Of a stretch of DNA of 64,000 bases, positions 24,101-33,700 are shown in pieces. Source of the DNA: Alviniconcha marisindica. Taxonomy: Eukaryota; Mollusca; Gastropoda; Provannidae. The notes below the pieces were generated by a model. That model saw nothing but the letters and a program-made list of their open reading frames with translations, was not told where the DNA came from and did not search any database. The stretch is from NCBI GenBank assembly GCA_018857735.1, contig JABMCL010003543.1, positions 110,001 through 174,000 of the forward strand, read 5' to 3'. The first letter of the stretch is position 1. The number at the start of each line of letters is the position of its first letter. Position numbers and translations under genes: made by a program.

Positions 24101-27100
24101 CCACAGCGGTGGTCGTGTCCAGCTCCACAGCGATGGTGAAGCTGTTGTTGTACAGGCTGTAGACTGAAACCAGTATGCAAACAGGCAGTGTTAACAATAT
24201 TCCAGAAACATCAGCAAAGCATCAACTTCTCACATAAAAACAAGAGCTTTGGTGAGCAGTACAGAAATCAAACTGAAACGCCCACGCTGAGATACCACAA
24301 GCAAAACAATAAAATTGACAATAACAGTGAGTACAGGCAATTCAAACCACAAGAAGTCAAACAGCAAGACCTACATTCCACATACACACACACACACTCA
24401 TACATGCATACTCTGCAGACACATGCCACAGCAGCAATACATTGGAAGGGATGGAGAGTTTACTACTAGAAGTAGTAGGTTTAAACATGTGGGTCTTCAG
24501 AGTGGCTTTAAATGCAGTGGTTGATTGAATGTGTCTAATTTCATGAGGCAGAGAATTCCAGACAAAAGGAGCAGCATAAGAAACAGAGTGATGTCTAAAG
24601 CTGTAAAGTTCTAAAGCGTACTCTTGAAGCATTGTTTGCATATTTACAGAGCACACACATAATACACATATGCATGCACGCACGCACGCACACAAAAGCA
24701 ACATTCAAGGTTGTAGCTGAATTCAACAACAGAGCTAGTTGTAAAATACCTTTGCTATAGATGAATTTCATGAAACAGGTTATTTCAACTTCAACTGAGT
24801 ATTTTTGCTCAAGTAAACATGGCATGCCATTATTTTGCCCAAGTAAACATGGCATGTCATTACAGGTCACTACTGTATTACTCACAGTTATTTGTCCCAG
24901 GAACAGTGACATTGAACTCCTGGAACATCTGTGGGCTCTGAAAACAGCAAGAACAACAACAAAATTACTGTTTGATTTTTCGAAAACAACAAGAAGAAAA
25001 TTACTTACTTTTGGCTCTGAAAACAACAACAATAACAGGATTACTGTCACTGCATACAGAAACACTTTAGTAGAAAAAGAAGTGATTTTATGTTTATGAC
25101 AGCAACAGCAACAAAGTTACTGCGGATTATGAAAACTATAACAACAACAACAAAATTATGTATCTGGTGCATCTTCAGGTGTGTTTTTCTTTATTTTATT
25201 GGTATTGATATTTTTTTTAAAAATTAGGTGCATGATTCCTCTATCAGGACAAGTCAACACTAATCCAGACACAGGAACAGACACTAAGGTGTCCGAACAA
25301 ATAAAGAAATTCCACTGTACTTGACGGTCCCAACAACACACACTGTTCTGAGCAGCCTCAACACCTGATGTGGCAAACGTACCGTGACCACCCTGAACCC
25401 AGTGAAAAAGCTGTTTGCGTCCAGCCCTGGCGCACTGCAGGAATCAAAACTTCGCACGCAGGAGTGAGCCTTATCCAGAAGGTAAGCTGAAAAAGAAAGA
25501 CAGAAGAAAAATAGCCCAAACCGTCATTATTCTAATTCATAGTACTGATTGATTCTTCAAAGCCTGTTAAAAGAATAAAACTGAAGTTTACACAGCTGCT
25601 CCAATCAAAGAAAATCACACAGACACTGCTGAATAAAGTGAATCTTAGCCTTACACTTGGCAAAACTAAAACGATGTTGCATATACCCCCCCAAAAAATA
25701 AAATAAAAATAAACATAATATCCCCAAATTGATTCTACCTAACAACAACAACAAAAAACAAAAAAAGGCCAAAGAAGCCAACCCCCAAATTAAAAGAAAA
25801 GAACCTCCCCCCCCTCACCCCCCCCAAGAAAAAAACAGCATCAAAAACAAATTGTCCTCTACACATACTGTAAAGCAAACTGAAGGCATTCTTTGCACTT
25901 TATCGCCAGCACCACGCAAATGTGAACCTTGGCGTTAAAACCAGATAAGCGTGCACTCTGCTATGTACGACAACAAGTTTTATCTCAAGACACGACACTG
26001 CTGCATCACTTTGTAATCACCATCGGACTATCACTGGCCACGAAACACCAGCAGCACTGACCAGCAGGGTTGCCGTCCACACAGTCGGCAGTGGTTAGTG
26101 TCTGCGGCAGACTGAGCACCCCCACCGCTTGGCTCTCAAACACTGTGTAGATTGGGTCTCCGCTCTGCACACAAAGCATACAGCACAAGTGCCTGCTGAG
26201 GAGGATCTCCACCTTTGAACAGGCCAGCGAAACACACGAAAATGTCCCCTAGTCTACCAGGACAGGGACTATGAAAATCCAACGGCCCCTAGGAATTATT
26301 TATCTTCTCCCTAAAACTTTGAAAATAATTGTGCCATTTAAAGGTTTGAAAATGTTTAAAGCATTTGTTTAAAGTATTTTTTTAAATATATACAATATAT
26401 ACAGTGAAAAATCTTTTATGGAGAGACACAGGCGCCCAAACATACCAATCTAATCCCTGACTACATGCACAACTGAATTTACGGTCAACTTAAACACAGA
26501 TAACAAACAGAGACTTGAGGCAGAAAACTCAGCAGTGCAGAGTGGGAAACAAAAAACAAGGCAGGTCTGTTGTTTGGGAGAAAGAAATGTCTCAAGAGGT
26601 TAGATCCGAAGGAGTCCAGAGAGGGTTTACGTCGGAGAGGAAGGGGAAGGTCATTCCACGTCGAGTGAGACGCAAAACTGCCTGCAAGCCAGTACGCCCC
26701 AGCTTCTCACTCAAACAAAAACCTGTCTGGGCAAGTTCGTCTCTCCTGTAACCTGTAACATTTTTTCAGTTTCTGTCGGCAGATCATGGCCAGTGAGACT
26801 GGTACATACCCTGTAGAAAGTGGAAGCAAAGTTGACCACGGCCGCTGGGTTTGACTGGAAGGAGAAGGAGGGGAATTCTTTCCGGTAGGCGTCAAAGGTA
26901 GTCAGTGTACGGACCAGGTCTGGATTGGTGTAAAAATTCCTTTCCGCCTCTGAAAAAAAAACCCATTAACAAAATCTTTAAACATCAATTACAGCAGATA
27001 GACAACATGCATTACATACGTAATAATTCAAATCGTTTCAGTTTAACCCTGGTAAAACTCCCATGCTGAACACAGACACAAAATGTGTCATTTACAAAGC

Positions 27101-29202
27101 TTCAAGAGTTTGTTTTACTGAAACATATAAAGCTGTAGTAGTGTACAAGCAGTAATGCTTGATGCATACTTTACATGACTGATGTGTATGGTACAAAATT
27201 TAGTGATACACCTGATTCCAGATCATCAAAATCTGTACTAACAAGGTTCCATTAGATACTAAGAAAAAGAAAAAAGAAAAAAAAGAGACAGTTTAATGAT
27301 ACGCCTGATCCCGGACCATTAGTTGAAATAAAACCAAAAGCCAGTTTCGGACTTTGGCCTCACATGAGCTGACACTCACTGTTGTCATAGTAGATGCAGA
27401 ACAGATTATCATCCGTGACTTCCGATACAACAGGGTCTGAGTTTTCAAACAAGATGATTTCTTTCCGGAAGCATAGCCTGTCATCAACACTGAAACACAA
27501 GAAATACATCAAATATACCATATGATAAAAATATATAAAAAAACTAATAATATTTACACATCATCAACAGCATTCTCACACAGCTGTGTACCTTGTTCTA
27601 TTCAAATCTGTCCACCTTGGGTAAAAAATTAGTTCAGTCTTCATTTGAACAATTAGTTTTTATCTGTGCTGGTGTAAAAGCAACGTGCCTTGTGGGCACT
27701 CATAAAAGAAACATCTGATATAATTTGAGTTGTCTAGCATTACAAACTTACTGGCATTTGAGCACCAACAACGACACCAACAACCTGTCTGCCAACCGAC
27801 AATTTTCTGAGACCTATGCCATAACCAGTCAGAGGAAGGACGCCATAAACTGATGCCTGGATTTTGTCAGAAAATGTCGTCAAGGCACTGGACGACAGTA
27901 CAAAGCGCACTGGGAATGACACGGCTACAGCAAAAATATTAACCATACAGCTGATGGTTGAGCTACCCCCCCCCCCCAATGCAGAAGATGCACGCTGTAC
28001 AACTTTTACAGATTTCATCATCTAGCTGACGATGATGTGGTGCTTAATATCCTAAGATGTTGAGCTGACATATTACTTATTAGATACAAACTTCATCTAG
28101 ACTGCAGATGCAAGATTTATACAGTCCTGGCACAGCAAGCCCCCCCCCCCCCCCCCCCCCACCCCCCAGAAAAAAAATCCAATGAGGCCCATCCCAGCCT
28201 GCAAGAACTGATGACCACAACTTCTCCTTCTTCCCTCACAAAATTGGCAACTGGAACAGCCTGTTCATAGAGACTGCCTCAGCCAAGACCCTGGCATCCT
28301 TTCATTCCTGGCTGTCTCAGTCTCTTTAGTTTAAAAGTCAAATTTATTTTCTCCTGCTGCAGTTCTCCTCCCCACAAAGTGTTACGAGTCTCCACAAGAG
28401 TCAAAGTTTGATGCTCTATGTAAGAACGCGGCTGTACCTCTGGCGGACTCGCCCTGATATAACTGTACTGGTTGACTGGGTGTAAAACACCAAACTACTT
28501 ACTTACCTGCCTCTGGTGGAATTTATGTACCTTGTATTTACTTGCATGCTGGGTGAGAGTTACTGTTGGCGACTCAGGTCTTTGTTGTAATGTTTGTGTG
28601 GTGTCTACCGAGCGCTAATTAACTCCCTTGTTTACTGACTCTACATAAGACAAAATTAATTAGTCTTACTCTGTTGAAAAGGGAAGGCACTGGCTGAAGG
28701 CAAGTTTGTCATCTGCTGTGCAATCCTCATCACAGCAACAGTTGACATCACAAGCATTGCCAGTCAGATCACAGGGACACTGGCCAATCACTGCACATAA
28801 ACCAGCATGCATTAATACTAATATAGTAAGAACAGAGAAAGAGACACAGAACACAGGTCCATTTATTTTTCTTCTAACCAGCAGATCATAGAATGGCCAC
28901 TGCTCCCCATTAGGCCAACCAGAAAACGCAATTGGAGTGGATAGGCACTTGAGCATGAGAAGATCTACATGATGTCCAAAGATCCAAAGAATATTTTTCT
29001 TCATTAAAACAATAAAAGCACAACAACAACAACAAAAATGAACAAGCTCTTTCTACTCATTTGTCTTCTGTCAGTCAGTTTTACTAAAAAAATAATAATG
29101 GTGCATTGGTCCACCAGTTTTGAGCAAGTATACACACATAGTAAAGACAAGTGTGCACAAGAATCACAAGTTGTAATTCTTCTTCCCACTTGTCATTAAT
29201 TT

Positions 29203-29266
<64 letters not shown>

Positions 29267-29764
29267 CGCACACACATGCCTAACTGATTGTGCTACTTGC
29301 CGTGTGTGTCAAAATGTACCAGCCCCATGTGCTGTGACATATATATATATATATATATTATATATTATTCTTCAATTTTTGCACAGAAGTTATTTTATGT
29401 GCATTGAGATTATCATCCATTCACTTATCATCTGCATGACTTTTGTAGGCGTTTGCACTGACATATACCAGAGCAAATCTCATACTGGCGTATGCCATAT
29501 ATATATTATATATTTGTACACACGAGTGTTTGGATCCAGCGCAGTGGGCGGCTGAAGAGGAGCTACTGTCGTCGTCGTCGTTGTTGGTGTAGTGGTGGTT
29601 GTTGGGACTGGTGTTGTTGTCACAGTTGTATTAGCCACTGCCGGTGGCGGTGTTGTTGTTGTCGCAATGGCATCTGGAAATACACCCCAAAAAGCGACTA
29701 AAACGGCGAGAATCTTTCGCAGACGATCACGTTTGTTCATGTTGACCGCCATGATGACAACCAT
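16902..29764 (-). CDS. TCTN1: Tectonic family protein (TCTN1/TCTN3-like), complete
   Basis: Tectonics are secreted or membrane-attached glycoproteins of the MKS/B9 complex at the ciliary transition zone, needed for ciliary gating and Hedgehog signalling in animals. Firm exons in coding order: 29764-29524, 28790-28670, 27489-27380, 26949-26810, 26164-26062, 25486-25383, 24937-24886, 24163-23991, 22927-22802, 22011-21905, 20537-20397, 19270-19069, 18527-18378, 17132-16902. All are GT-AG and the phases chain without a break, giving 666 residues. Landmarks: an N-terminal signal-like segment, a Thr/Pro-rich stalk, the Cys cluster PCDLTGNACDVNCCCDEDC typical of tectonics, SGNPGYVVGQPV, ALVNPQPKI, and a hydrophobic C-terminal tail (FLPLVTVVLLTVHIL) that could be a membrane or GPI-type anchor. 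TCTN1 versus TCTN3 is not resolved. An extra cassette exon near 18878-18970 is uncertain. Confidence 0.9.
17868..18325. mobile_element. Non-autonomous element with terminal inverted repeats, about 458 bp
   Basis: The left end CCCAGCAAACGTGCCGGATC matches the complement of the right end, CCCAGCGAACATGCCGGACC. Internal GATCCGG/CCGGATC motifs and AAGCAAGCCAGTGTGCAAGA repeat within it. It codes nothing and lies between the last two tectonic exons. I see no clear target-site duplication. Confidence 0.6.
18878..18970 (-). CDS. Doubtful tectonic cassette exon
   Basis: TTTCAG before 18970 and GTATAC after 18878 would bound a 93-nt in-frame exon. However, the more protein-like reading (CDPAKLRFIPANAIPG, from an inner acceptor at 18966) has 88 nt and breaks the frame. 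Splicing 19069 directly to 18527 is in phase and gives the spacing expected for tectonics, so this exon may be alternative, dying or false. Confidence 0.3.
19600..19915. repeat. Tandem repeat, about 113 bp, three copies
   Basis: GTCTTATTACACAGCACAGG, then AATAATACTG and AGATCTGCATTTAAGTACCA, recur three times in the tectonic intron after the exon ending at 19069-19270. Confidence 0.8.
21225..21725 (+). repeat. Dispersed repeat R amplified in tandem (about five copies)
   Basis: Units of about 105-120 bp contain GAGCTCAGGAGCTGTGTGAA, CCCTAACAGTCCTTATGGTC and GTGGACATAAAGCAACGCTG. Single copies lie at 9190-9315, 36965-37060 and 38785-38885. It lies in a tectonic intron. Confidence 0.8.
22928..23625 (-). 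repeat. Splice-acceptor minisatellite next to tectonic exon 9
   Basis: Exon 9 starts at 22927. Its acceptor plus about 40 nt of exon start is repeated upstream, with acceptor-like TTGACAG|GTTCA edges at 23046, 23163, 23283, 23401 and 23521. Spacing is 117-120 bp. Copies keep the AG and much of the exon start (GTTCAYYACYGNGT) but not a clean reading frame. Confidence 0.8.
23700..23815. repeat. (GT)n microsatellite
   Basis: Imperfect TG repeat with GCGCGCGTGC interruptions, in the tectonic intron between exons 8 and 9. Confidence 0.9.
24470..24615 (-). mobile_element. 5'-truncated LINE: reverse-transcriptase C-terminal tail
   Basis: The minus-strand frame reads RHHSVSYAAPFVWNSLPHEI then FKATLKTHMF. 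The P-x-x-WN-x-LP motif followed by FK-x-x-LKTH-x-F is the typical end of Jockey/CR1-type ORF2. Only this tail is present, inside a tectonic intron. Confidence 0.75.
28190..28503 (+). mobile_element. 5'-truncated LINE 3' end with terminal TAAAACACCAA
   Basis: The frame RTDDHNFSFFPHKIGNWNSL followed by TLASFHSWLSQSL resembles the end of a LINE reverse transcriptase (FFP-x-x-I-x-x-WNSL). About 170 bp of 3' UTR then ends with GGTTGACTGGGTGTAAAACACC. The same tail sits alone at 10383-10440. A C tract at 28138-28160 lies just upstream. Confidence 0.65.
28505..28650. mobile_element. Single arm of the dispersed foldback element
   Basis: It contains ACTTGCATGCTGGGTGAGAG, GACTCAGGTCTTTGTTG and GAGCGCTAATTAACTCCCTT. 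These match one arm of 34214-34432. It directly abuts the LINE tail and lies just downstream of tectonic exon 2. Confidence 0.65.
29209..29380. repeat. (TG)n and (TA)n microsatellites in tectonic intron 1
   Basis: About 25 TG units, then an alternating TA tract at about 29340-29367. Confidence 0.9.
29524..29764 (-). CDS. TCTN1: Tectonic exon 1: signal peptide and Thr/Pro stalk
   Basis: The ATG at 29764 has a strong Kozak context (GCCATGG). In-frame ATGs at 29752 and 29740 are alternatives. A basic patch (NKRDRLRK) precedes a hydrophobic run (ILAVLVAFWGVF) and a small-residue end (DAIA), as in a cleaved signal peptide. A Thr-rich tract follows, then PPTALDPNT. The GTGTGT donor follows 29524. 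The frame is open further upstream, but that region overlaps the divergent promoter. Confidence 0.75.
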
Positions 29765-30025
29765 GGCCTGGATCCGTGGGTAACAAAGTTGTTTTAAGAA
29801 GCAAAATAAAATCCACCAAAAAATGTCATGTTTGATTTTGTGGTTGGAAAATCCTTCCAAAGCACATAAAACTAAAAGAAAACTGAGAAAATATTTTGAA
29901 GGGAGCATTATTTGGAAATGGGAGCATTTTATGGGGGCTATTTTTCAAAGTAAGTTCTCGCACTCGACGAGACCTTGCGAGAGCACACTTGCCGGCTGCA
30001 GGCACGCTGTTCACAGCTCGTGTGG
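29765..30025. promoter_or_regulatory. Divergent promoter region and noncoding first exon of the plus-strand neighbour
   Basis: The tectonic start (29764, minus) faces a plus-strand gene whose first intron probably begins at GTAAGA, 30026. The interval 29955-30025 is CpG-richer than its surroundings (CTCGCACTCGACGAGACC). A second possible donor, AAAGTAAGTT, sits at 29948-29957. The layout suggests a shared bidirectional promoter; no TATA box or factor site is claimed. Confidence 0.5.
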
Positions 30026-30461
30026 GTAAGAACTGAAGTTTGAGAAGGTTTTCCATTACTTATTTCTTGGGATGTTTGTATTAAACCCTTTGTGTATGAA
30101 TCAGACATATTTGACTGAACTAAGTATATTCGGAAGAGACCGAAGGAAAGCGGCCAGGATTACATTCACAGTTTGGTCTTTATTTACAGAGAAAGTAGCT
30201 TGCGAAGACTCAGCAGTTGCCCACTATAATCTAGATCTGGAAAAGGACAGAAGAACACACTTGTCACATCAAATGGATTTTTAGTATTTTCACCCCGGAC
30301 AGACTACCAGTACCAGAACCACATGTTCCCCCTAAGAGTAAGACTAAGACCGCCATCATTGCCAGACCGAGACCGACCAGCCCCACTCCTCGACACAACA
30401 GTCCAACAACTCTGAAACAAAAATGTTTGACAAAATCTTACTCTCTAGCCTCTGTGATATA

Positions 30462-30528
<67 letters not shown>

Positions 30529-30698
30529 TACCCCCCACCCCCACATTACAATTTACGTCCTCTTACAAATACATCCTCAGTGGTTAGCAGCAGTTGTGAC
30601 TCTTTCAATCTTTGTGAATAACTGGTACAGCTGCTGAAGAAATTCATGCCCTTGCAGAGGTAATTGTGTCTTGTTCATGACTGTTATTTTTCTTGCAG
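30026..30698 (+). other. First intron of the unrecognised plus-strand gene
   Basis: It contains (GT)n at 30464-30524 flanked by a C-rich segment. It ends TTTTTCTTGCAG at 30687-30698. No coding segment is seen. Confidence 0.5.
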
Positions 30699-30745
30699 AT
30701 AGTCGGTGTAAAGTCTGTATGACTAAGACTAGAGCTGAAGTGAAG

Positions 30746-33700
30746 ATGCCCCTGTACAGTTTTCTGGCTGGCAATGGCATGGCCCACCCAGTGGAGGCGC
30801 AGAGAGTGAAGCGTAAGCTGTGGGAGCAGCCAAATGGCAACATGGATATGGTGGAAATGGAAGATGTAACTGTAAGTAACTTGCATAAACTGTCAAATCT
30901 CCTGTGTACTGATCATCGTTTTCTCCCTTCTGCAGTGTAAAAACTAAAACGTGTTGTTTTTTGCATCTAAACGTCATTTGAGCAGAGATTGCATAGTACT
31001 GCAGTAGGGGTGGGGATTATTTAGAGATGCCTTGGTCAGTTTTACTACATGCCCTCTGATGTTTGTGTAATATAATGAGCATACACTTACAGTACAATAA
31101 GTATAGTACAATGCCAAAGAACCAGTCTTTGTTTGCGTATTCATGCAATAGGACCTCAGGCTCAGATTCACTTTTAGACTAATTCTGTGTGTGAAATTTA
31201 CTCTTTAAAATCTGTAGTAATGGGTGACAGTAACCCTGAAAATCAGTGTAGCAAGTGACCACTGATTTTTTTACTGAGACAAACAATCCAATGTTGAGAA
31301 TGAAGTGCAGAACATTTTTGAAGCTGCAGTAAAATCAACAGTGAAGTCATGCGCAGTGTCATTCTGAATCAGCGAATTGGCTGTTGCCTTTCACTTTATT
31401 ATCCAATCTGAATCACACAGCCTGTAGTGTAAGTGAATGTGAATATTGTGCATTTATCACAATGATGCTTAAGCCTATCATGTTGACCGCCATGATGACA
31501 AGTTTAAGTATTAATAATACTTAAACTGTTAAAGTCTTTGTAAAATGCAAAATCTTGTCAAAGACTATTCTAAGCATGCACACACACACACATGGGCACT
31601 CACAGTCGCACACACCAGCATTTTGTAATCCGTACACAAAAGCAAAAGCACCCTGAATATTTAGCCCATGCGGTTAACTCAACCACAAGCAGTTTACTCT
31701 GCCAGTTTCCACCCCTGACTTAGAATTAAATTGGTGGGTTCTGCTTTCAGATTCAGGATGATTGTCCGGCCAAGCGCCAGTGCAGGGAGATTTTCCCTCA
31801 CCCAGGCGGGAGATGATGGAATTGTCCTGAAACAAGGACAGCTGCACCAGTTTGCCTCCCCTCAGTCGGCACCTATAACAAAAGCATCATTTGGGCAGGT
31901 ACCTTAACAGAAATGGACACAAATCAAATGCAGAAGTTTGTGTCTGCCCCACTTGTCAGATGACCCCGTGCACTTACAAACATTGATTGATTGATTGATG
32001 ATCGCTTGTATAGCACTATTCTCCGCTCTCTTAAGCAGGCTCACTGTGCTTGCATGTGGTTCTACATGAGTAACTATCTTTTTATAGCGCGTTTTTTGAA
32101 TATCCACCTAAGCGGTGTACTTACAGCGCTGGCACGGCTGGTGCCACATGAAACTGCAGCCATCTCGGCACAAGTTCTGTGTACACCATACAACTGTGCA
32201 CCATGTCACTTCATGCAAAGCCAAACGTAAGGTGTATGCGTGTTTAGCTGTAACCTGCCACCTGCGCTTTTTGGCAGAATGACTGGGATCTTTTACGTGC
32301 TATTGCGGTATCACGGGGGTGGAATAGATACCGAAATAAGAGTCAGCACAGAAAGTTGACCCTGGAGAAGAAAATTCTCCTGCCACTCCTGCAAGGATTC
32401 AAACCCGTGACCTTTCAATCACAAGTCCGTTGCTCTAACCACTGAGCTATCCCTGCTTACATGAAGAAGATAGAATCACAAATGTTTTATTTTTATTTAT
32501 TTTTTAAATGGTGGTAGTGAGTGATTCAGATTTCTGCATTTCCAGTTTGTACTACTCCTGATAAGTGCAATTCTACCAGTCAACACAGTGGTCAGATTGA
32601 AAGCTTGTGGGACCGTAACTATGTGTGAGAGTTATAGCTTGGAGCTTTGTGCAGAACCTTCTGTAGGCCAAAGAACATCTTTTGACCATGTGCTTGGATT
32701 CAGACTTGTCATGGGTATTTGCATGGGGCAAAGTTCTCCAAGTCAAAATGAACATTTTTGGCTAGCTTTGTCTTCAAGACTAACTGCCTTTTTGTCACAG
32801 ATTTGTATCTTTAAGACTAGCTCTCATTGTGTCTTCCAGATAGTTCACAAAATAAGGCAAAAATGAAACAGGCTTGAATTGTTAACAATAAATTGAATAA
32901 TATTTATAACAAGGCAGATTTTTCTAAGCAAATTAACAAATAAATTGTTGGTTTGCAAGACAGGGGTTAAGGAAATGGCTTGAATGTTTTCCCCAGGCAC
33001 TGCCATTTTGGGGATCCTTCTGCAGTTACCTTTCTGTTCAGTTTGTCATTTCAGGGATCCCTCTGCAGTTACCTTTCTGTTCAGTTCGTCATTTTGGGAG
33101 TCCCTCTGCAGTTACCTTTCTGTTCAGTTTGTCATTTTGGGGATCCTTGTGCAGTTACCTTTCTGTTCAGTTTGTCATTTTGGGGATCACTCTGCAGTTA
33201 CCTTTCTGTTCAGTTTGTCATTTCGGGGGTCCCTCTGCAGTTACCTTTCTGTTCAGGCACACCTGCCTGAGGCGGACCAGGAAGTCTACGGGTGCATGAA
33301 GGATGTAGCAATGTCAGGGCGGGCGTCTGCTCCACTCCCACCGAGACCAGCTACCCCACCGGCTCAAATTATGCCCCTGGAGGTAAGCGTTAACATTTAT
33401 GTGGATGTTGAAAGCTTAGAGTAGGGCTGGCTGCTTGAAGTGCCACCATTCAGAAATAAAAGGGATTGGGGTGGAGGGGGTCAAAATGTGTAAGGCTGAG
33501 AGGTTATGCTTGAGACTGAGAGCTATAAAAACAAAGCAAAAAGGGGATAGTTCTGATCATCTGTGGGACATTGGCAGTTTCATAACTGCAGTGACATGTA
33601 AACATATCAAGAAGGGTTCATTTTTAGTTTGGTTATGAGACCAGCATACCCTCAAATCGTAGATGCCTAATGCTGCAGTCAGTAATAAGCATGCTTATGA

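Noticed and set aside
32395..32460. Possible functional tRNA gene (reverse strand)
   Set aside because: A and B boxes are present but the anticodon stem does not pair and a 300-base body follows, so it is the head of a SINE.
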